Source: an uncultured Corynebacterium sp.
GTDB lineage: Bacteria > Actinomycetota > Actinomycetes > Mycobacteriales > Mycobacteriaceae
DNA length: 6,166 bases
NCBI RefSeq assembly: GCF_947253065.1
Contig: NZ_CAMXWS010000061.1
Span: 1-6,166 of the forward strand
Reading direction: 5' to 3'
In this document: piece by piece, positions 1 to 3,277 of the stretch
Numbering within the stretch: the stretch's first letter is position 1
Layout: each line of letters starts with the position of its first letter
Translations under genes and position numbers: made by a program
Notes under the pieces: generated by a model
Database searches by the model: none
What the model saw: the letters and a program-made list of their open reading frames with translations, nothing else
Told to the model about the DNA's origin: nothing

Positions 1-413
1 AGCCAGGCAAGGGCCAGGCCCTGAAGACCGTGAACCAGCTGCTCTGCGGCGTGCATATTGCCGCTGCTGGTGAGGCCCTCGCCCTGGCTGGCGAGCTTGG
101 CCTGGACCAGAAAGCCACGCTCGATGCTCTCATGAGCGGTGCCGCCGCATCCTTCATGCTGGGTGACCGCGGCGAGCGCATGCTCGATGCTTACACCGAG
201 GAAGGTGCGGAGGTGAAGAGCCGCATCGACATCTTCGTCAAGGACATGGGCATCGTCACCGCTGCCGCGAAGTCCGCTGGCATTGCCGTGCCCGTCGCTG
301 CTTCCGCGGAGCAGCAGTACCTGCAGGCCTTTGCCCGCGGTATGGCTGCGAAGGACGATTCGTCCATCATCACCATTTCTTCTCCGACCGGCCCGAAGGG
401 TGATAACGCATGA
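1..413 (+). CDS. ltnD: L-threonate dehydrogenase-like oxidoreductase (3-hydroxyisobutyrate dehydrogenase family), 3' part
   Basis: The reading frame enters from the left edge (first whole codon at base 3) and stops with TGA at 411-413, so 136 C-terminal residues are visible. Family members are usually about 290-300 residues; the missing part is the N-terminal Rossmann NAD(P)-binding domain. Visible residues begin with the catalytic-helix signature of the beta-hydroxyacid dehydrogenase family: K8 is the expected catalytic lysine and N11 the substrate-binding asparagine in K-T-V-N-Q-L-L. The rest is the all-helical C-terminal domain. The strings NQLLCGVHIAAAGEA, DIFVKDMGIV and a late DDSS resemble LtnD more than mmsB or GarR types, so the symbol is tentative; 2-hydroxy-3-oxopropionate reductase is the main alternative. 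Known role of LtnD: NAD-dependent oxidation of L-threonate in the cytoplasm. It overlaps the next gene, a GntP permease, by ATGA, which supports a shared sugar-acid substrate. An internal GTG at base 30 is not the true start. Confidence 0.9.
   Translation, partial: PGKGQALKTVNQLLCGVHIAAAGEALALAGELGLDQKATLDALMSGAAASFMLGDRGERMLDAYTEEGAEVKSRIDIFVKDMGIVTAAAKSAGIAVPVAASAEQQYLQAFARGMAAKDDSSIITISSPTGPKGDNA
396..400 (+). promoter_or_regulatory. Ribosome binding site for the GntP permease
   Basis: AAGGG lies 9 bases upstream of the ATG at 410, inside the last codons of the dehydrogenase gene. It supports this start and, with the ATGA overlap, suggests translational coupling of the two genes. Confidence 0.55.
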
Positions 414-1750
414 TTACCGGAACTGGTTTGATTTGGCTCGGCCTCGCGGCCGTTGCCGTCCTACTCGCCCTGGTGATCTGGGTGCGCATGCCCGCCTTCG
501 TGGCACTGCTCCTCGTTTCCCTCGCCACGGCGGTGCTCTCCGGCATCCCGTTCGCTGATTCCGTCAGTGTGGTCACCGACGGTGTGGGCAAGACACTCGG
601 CTCCGTTGCCGTAGTCGTTGGCCTCGGCGCCATGCTGGGCAAGATCATTGAGGAATCCGGTGGTGCTACCGCACTAGCCCAGTACTTCACGGGAAAACTG
701 GGCCGTAAGCGCATCGTCGCCGCCGTGGTGATCGCCGCATTTATCCTGGGTATCCCGGTCTTCTTCGACGTCGGTTTCATCATTCTCGCGCCGATCATCT
801 TCGGCTTCGCCGCCGTAGCGAACATCAACCCAATCAAGATCGGCCTGCCCGTCGCTGCCACGCTGCTCACCGTTCACGTTGTGCTGCCGCCGCACCCAGG
901 CCCCGTTGCAGTTGCTGAGCTTCTCGACGGTGACGCCGGCCTCCTTCTCACCATTGGCCTTCCCATCGCCGCTGTGACCGTGGCACTGGGCTACCTGATC
1001 GTTCGCCGTATCGACGTCAGCGCTATTGAGCGCTCCACGTCTCCGGTTGAAGATGCCGGTGTTAATGAGGTGCAAAACCCGCCATCGCCGTGGACGATCA
1101 TCGGCCTTATCCTCCTGCCGATCATTTTGATCATGCTGGGCACGACCAGCGCCATGGCCCTGGAAGAAGGCTCCGTTGCCCGCGAGATTGCCTCCTTCAT
1201 CGGTGCTTCCCCGGTGGCACTCCTCATCGCTGTGCTCGTCTCCTGGTTTGTCCTGGGCAGCCAGCGTGGTTGGAACCGTCAGGAATCTTCGGATGTTCTC
1301 GACTCCGCACTTCCTGCCGTTGCCGTGATCATCTTCGTCACCGGCGCTGGTGGCGCATTCGCCAATGTGCTCGTCGAATCCGGCATTGGCCAGGTCCTTT
1401 CCGACCTCCTCGCCGGCACCGGCCTGCCACTGATCCTCACCGCGTTCCTGCTGGCCGCAGCACTTCGTGCTGCGCAGGGGTCCGCAACGGTGGCGCTGCT
1501 CACCACCGCCGGTCTCGTCGCACAACCTATCGCGGATGCTGGTCTGACCAGTGTTGAAGCCGCACTCGTCATGGTCGCCATCGGCTTTGGCGGCCTGGGG
1601 CTCAGCCACATCAACGACTCCGGCTTCTGGATCGTGACCAAGTACCTTGGCCTCAACGTCAAACAGGGCCTCCGCTACTGGACAACCACATCCACAATCT
1701 TCGGTGTCATCGGCTTCCTGCTCACCTGGGCGGTCTATGCGGTGGTGTAG
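410..1750 (+). CDS. gntP: GntP family gluconate/aldonate:H+ symporter
   Basis: Complete 446-residue integral membrane protein, the usual length for the GntP family. Hydrophobic segments run through almost the whole chain, broken by a hydrophilic loop at about 200-227. Family-typical motifs visible are GIPVFFDVGF (114-123), HVVLPPHPGP (156-165), TGAGGAFANVL (311-321), RAAQGSATVAL (353-363) and GLSHINDSGFW (397-407). Known members import gluconate or related sugar acids such as glycerate or threonate with protons across the cytoplasmic membrane. Here the start ATG overlaps the stop of the LtnD-like dehydrogenase (ATGA at 410-413), so the substrate is inferred to be threonate or a similar aldonate rather than gluconate itself; specificity cannot be read from sequence alone. 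The symbol denotes the family, not a proven gluconate transporter. The stop TAG is at 1748-1750, and the gene converges with the restriction cluster. Its G+C is high (62% over 601-660), in contrast to the genes to its right. Confidence 0.95.
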   Translation: MITGTGLIWLGLAAVAVLLALVIWVRMPAFVALLLVSLATAVLSGIPFADSVSVVTDGVGKTLGSVAVVVGLGAMLGKIIEESGGATALAQYFTGKLGRKRIVAAVVIAAFILGIPVFFDVGFIILAPIIFGFAAVANINPIKIGLPVAATLLTVHVVLPPHPGPVAVAELLDGDAGLLLTIGLPIAAVTVALGYLIVRRIDVSAIERSTSPVEDAGVNEVQNPPSPWTIIGLILLPIILIMLGTTSAMALEEGSVAREIASFIGASPVALLIAVLVSWFVLGSQRGWNRQESSDVLDSALPAVAVIIFVTGAGGAFANVLVESGIGQVLSDLLAGTGLPLILTAFLLAAALRAAQGSATVALLTTAGLVAQPIADAGLTSVEAALVMVAIGFGGLGLSHINDSGFWIVTKYLGLNVKQGLRYWTTTSTIFGVIGFLLTWAVYAVV

Positions 1751-1955
1751 GAGTTACCTTGCGTTTGCCTCAACGGTAGAAGACGTATGGGCGTCACGCT
1801 TGTTGAATCCGTATGCAATCGACGGGATTTTCAATCGGCGTGACGCATTGTTTCCACTACTTTGCGCACAAGCCGTGTGTTCAGAACTAAGTAATAGCTG
1901 GTGCTGTCTGTGCGACAGGAACCGTGCCTTTCGCGGGAAGCTTTGCTCTAAGCTT
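1751..1955. other. Convergent intergenic gap with several inverted repeats
   Basis: The gap lies between the stop of the permease and the stop of the zinc-site protein. I see no gene with start, ribosome site and recognisable product. It contains a 9-base inverted repeat (1791-1846, listed separately), a direct repeat CAATCG (1816-1821 and 1832-1837), a small stem CTGTC/GACAG (1904-1908/1914-1918) that GGT/ACC (1900-1902/1921-1923) can extend across an internal loop, and the 7-base hairpin at 1937-1956. One frame on each strand stays open through the gap, but neither has a convincing start. The gap presumably ends both transcripts, although none of the hairpins is followed by a good run of T. 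Confidence 0.6.
1791..1846. repeat. Perfect 9-base inverted repeat with imperfect inner stem
   Basis: GCGTCACGC (1791-1799) and GCGTGACGC (1838-1846) are exact reverse complements, separated by 38 bases. Inside, AATCC (1806-1810) can pair with GGATT (1825-1829) and GT (1811-1812) with AC (1822-1823), giving a branched stem with a bulge. It starts 41 bases after the permease stop codon. On the + strand it is followed by ATTGTTTCC, only a weak T tract, so a role as terminator of the dehydrogenase-permease transcript is possible but not canonical. A protein binding site or a remnant of a mobile element end are alternatives. Confidence 0.6.
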
Positions 1956-1956
1956 C
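1937..1956 (-). terminator. Hairpin at the end of the restriction cluster, possible terminator
   Basis: GAAGCTT (1937-1943) pairs perfectly with AAGCTTC (1950-1956) around a 6-base loop. The stem touches the TAG stop (1956-1958) of the last - strand gene, where a transcript would be expected to end. No T run follows on the - strand, and only TTTT (1963-1966) follows some bases later on the + strand, so it is a weak candidate for intrinsic termination. Confidence 0.3.
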
Positions 1957-2426
1957 TAGCTCCGTTTTCCGGAACCCGGCGACCCTCCTAGGAAGACTCG
2001 AACAAAGTGCTTGTTGTCCTTCTTCGTTTTTCTCTTGGGTGAATGCTGGAGTTTGTTTTCGTGCATGCGGTTAAAAAGATTCTCGAATGAGTCCAGCATG
2101 TTGTCGCGCGATTGGCGTAGCTCCGGGGAATCAAGGTGAGTTTCCCTTTGCTTCGTCTTTTTCGAAGTCTCTTTTGCGTGTTTTGAGTTTCCTGCAGGAG
2201 GTCTCCTGCGCACTTTGACTACTTTTCCAACCATGCTGCAGTACCGTCCAGTGGTATCACCTAGGTGTGCCTCTAAGCGATTCCGTTGAGAATTAAGCCC
2301 AACAACTCGACCACAAATCGGACATCTCACCTTCCCGTCAGGCCTGAGATCCACGGGAGTCTTGGGAGTTTTACCTGATTTTTTGGGAGACGAGTTGGTG
2401 GCGTTCGCCCTGAATCCACGAGTCAT
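1956..2426 (-). CDS. Hypothetical basic protein with a putative C2HC zinc site
   Basis: A 156-residue protein that I do not recognise. After a polar, Lys/Pro/Ser/Thr-rich N-terminus (1-32) comes CPICGR at 35-40, then H54 and C63, giving C-x2-C-x15-H-x8-C. This resembles the small zinc knuckles seen in many short actinobacterial and actinophage proteins, and zinc binding is inferred. Residues 68-100 and 129-140 are Lys/Arg-rich and probably disordered, suggesting contact with nucleic acid. A short amphipathic helix is likely at about 101-124. The C-terminus, GGSPGSGK at 147-154, looks like a Walker A loop but lacks the following Ser/Thr and the protein ends two residues later, so ATP binding is not supported. 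The ATG overlaps the TGA of the upstream gene (ATGA, 2423-2426) and is preceded by GAGGGG. It is the last gene of the hsdR cluster. No signal peptide or membrane segment is visible. An accessory role to the restriction enzyme is a guess from position. Confidence 0.8.
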   Translation of the reverse strand: MTRGFRANATNSSPKKSGKTPKTPVDLRPDGKVRCPICGRVVGLNSQRNRLEAHLGDTTGRYCSMVGKVVKVRRRPPAGNSKHAKETSKKTKQRETHLDSPELRQSRDNMLDSFENLFNRMHENKLQHSPKRKTKKDNKHFVRVFLGGSPGSGKRS

Positions 2427-3253
2427 TTCTTCTTTCCCCTCGGGTTTGGAACTCCAGCAGACATATAGATGCGATCATCTTTCATGCTGTTTGTTTTTGC
2501 TGGGTGCAGATAAACGAGCGATCTAAAGAAATTGTCGTCTCGAATGCGTGCTTGGGCTGCACGCTCGTCGGCCTTAAGCTTGCGGACCGCGCGCTCGAAG
2601 TCTGTGACTGACGCCTTCTTCTTTATTTGCGTTTTTAGCGGTTTGTATTTTTTCGGCTGGTGTCGGCGTCGGCGTTTCTGTTTGGAGGCTTTAGCCTCAA
2701 TCTCGGCCAGGATTTCAGCACCACGTGCACCAGATTCCAAGCGGCGCCAGATCGATGAATATTCGCGCTCGACCGCGTCTAATTGGGCGATAATTTCAGG
2801 CTTCTCTTCAGCAGAAAGCTCACCCTCGCGCATTGCTTTAAGTTGCTGGAGGAGCTCTTCACGCCGTTGTTCATACTTACGCCGCGCATTGACAGCCTCT
2901 TTATCAACGGCAATTTGCGCGAGTTTGAACAGCTCCTCAGCACTTAACTGGGGCTTTGGTTTGCTCTTTCGAGAAGGAGATTCGTCAAATGCCGGATTGG
3001 GCGGATTCGCTGCCATTGAGCTTTCCTCCGAATCACGGATCTCTTTAGCCCTGGACCCATGCAGAATGTTGGAAATTTGGTCTTCGAACTTTCGAGTATC
3101 TCTCACCAGCATGACTTGATGACGCGCAGTCTCGGCATCTTTAGAGAGAGCTTGTACGCGAAGATTGAAGGTTTCGAGAACTTGTCTAAGTTCCCTTGCT
3201 TGAGCCAACACGATGCGGTTTTCAAGCTCAATTGATGGGTGTCTGGTCGTCAT
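2423..3253 (-). CDS. Hypothetical charged coiled-coil protein downstream of hsdR
   Basis: A 276-residue, strongly charged protein that I do not recognise. Three parts are visible. Residues 8-65 form a long predicted helix with coiled-coil character. Residues 75-103 are a Ser/Pro/Lys-rich, probably flexible linker. Residues 104-190 form a second long helical region rich in Glu, Arg, Lys and Leu. From 191 to 213, 13 of 23 residues are Lys or Arg, including RRRR at 194-197, and another charged helix follows (about 216-240). The tail ends in GKKK. There are no cysteines, membrane segments or signal peptide. Such composition suggests a cytoplasmic oligomer that binds DNA or RNA, or a scaffold; this is inference. 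The ATG lies 24 bases after the hsdR stop, in the same frame, with GGGAAAG six bases or fewer upstream, and the stop overlaps the next ATG. A serine-rich open frame on the opposite strand (2532-3119) is a shadow. Confidence 0.8.
   Translation of the reverse strand: MTTRHPSIELENRIVLAQARELRQVLETFNLRVQALSKDAETARHQVMLVRDTRKFEDQISNILHGSRAKEIRDSEESSMAANPPNPAFDESPSRKSKPKPQLSAEELFKLAQIAVDKEAVNARRKYEQRREELLQQLKAMREGELSAEEKPEIIAQLDAVEREYSSIWRRLESGARGAEILAEIEAKASKQKRRRRHQPKKYKPLKTQIKKKASVTDFERAVRKLKADERAAQARIRDDNFFRSLVYLHPAKTNSMKDDRIYMSAGVPNPRGKKK
2432..2441 (-). promoter_or_regulatory. Ribosome binding site for the zinc-site protein
   Basis: Read on the - strand, GAGGGG lies 9 bases before the ATG at 2426, followed by AAAG. 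It sits inside the last codons of the upstream gene, where the same bases encode part of the C-terminal R-G-K-K-K. It fixes the ATG at 2426 as the start and fits coupled translation. Confidence 0.5.
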
Positions 3254-3255
3254 TT

Positions 3256-3262
3256 CTTTCCC
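3256..3262 (-). promoter_or_regulatory. Ribosome binding site for the coiled-coil protein
   Basis: GGGAAAG, read on the - strand, lies in the 24-base gap after the hsdR stop and directly before the ATG at 3253. The next gene in the cluster has a similar GGGGAAAGAAG context, which supports both starts. The match to the ribosomal anti-SD sequence is only partial. Confidence 0.4.
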
Positions 3263-3277
3263 GTTTGTATTTATGGA

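Noticed and set aside
674..1609. 311-residue open frame antisense to the permease
   Set aside because: It is rich in Asp, Glu, Gly, His and Gln without motifs, as expected for a shadow of a high-G+C membrane-protein gene, and the + strand frame has clear GntP motifs.
1756..1777. Possible hairpin ACCTTG/CAACGGT just after the permease stop
   Set aside because: The stem has only six pairs with a bulge and no T run, too weak to call a terminator.
1647..1991. 114-residue + strand frame running from the permease into the gap
   Set aside because: It starts inside the permease gene in another frame, has no ribosome site and ends in the coding region of the zinc-site gene; kept only as a note on the gap.
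1956..2426. Calling the 156-residue protein an ATPase from its GGSPGSGK end
   Set aside because: The residue after Lys is Arg, and the protein ends two residues later, so there is no nucleotide-binding fold.
2532..3119. 195-residue + strand frame opposite the coiled-coil gene
   Set aside because: It is Ser/Arg-rich with no ribosome site, whereas the - strand gene has a ribosome site and an ATGA link within the cluster.
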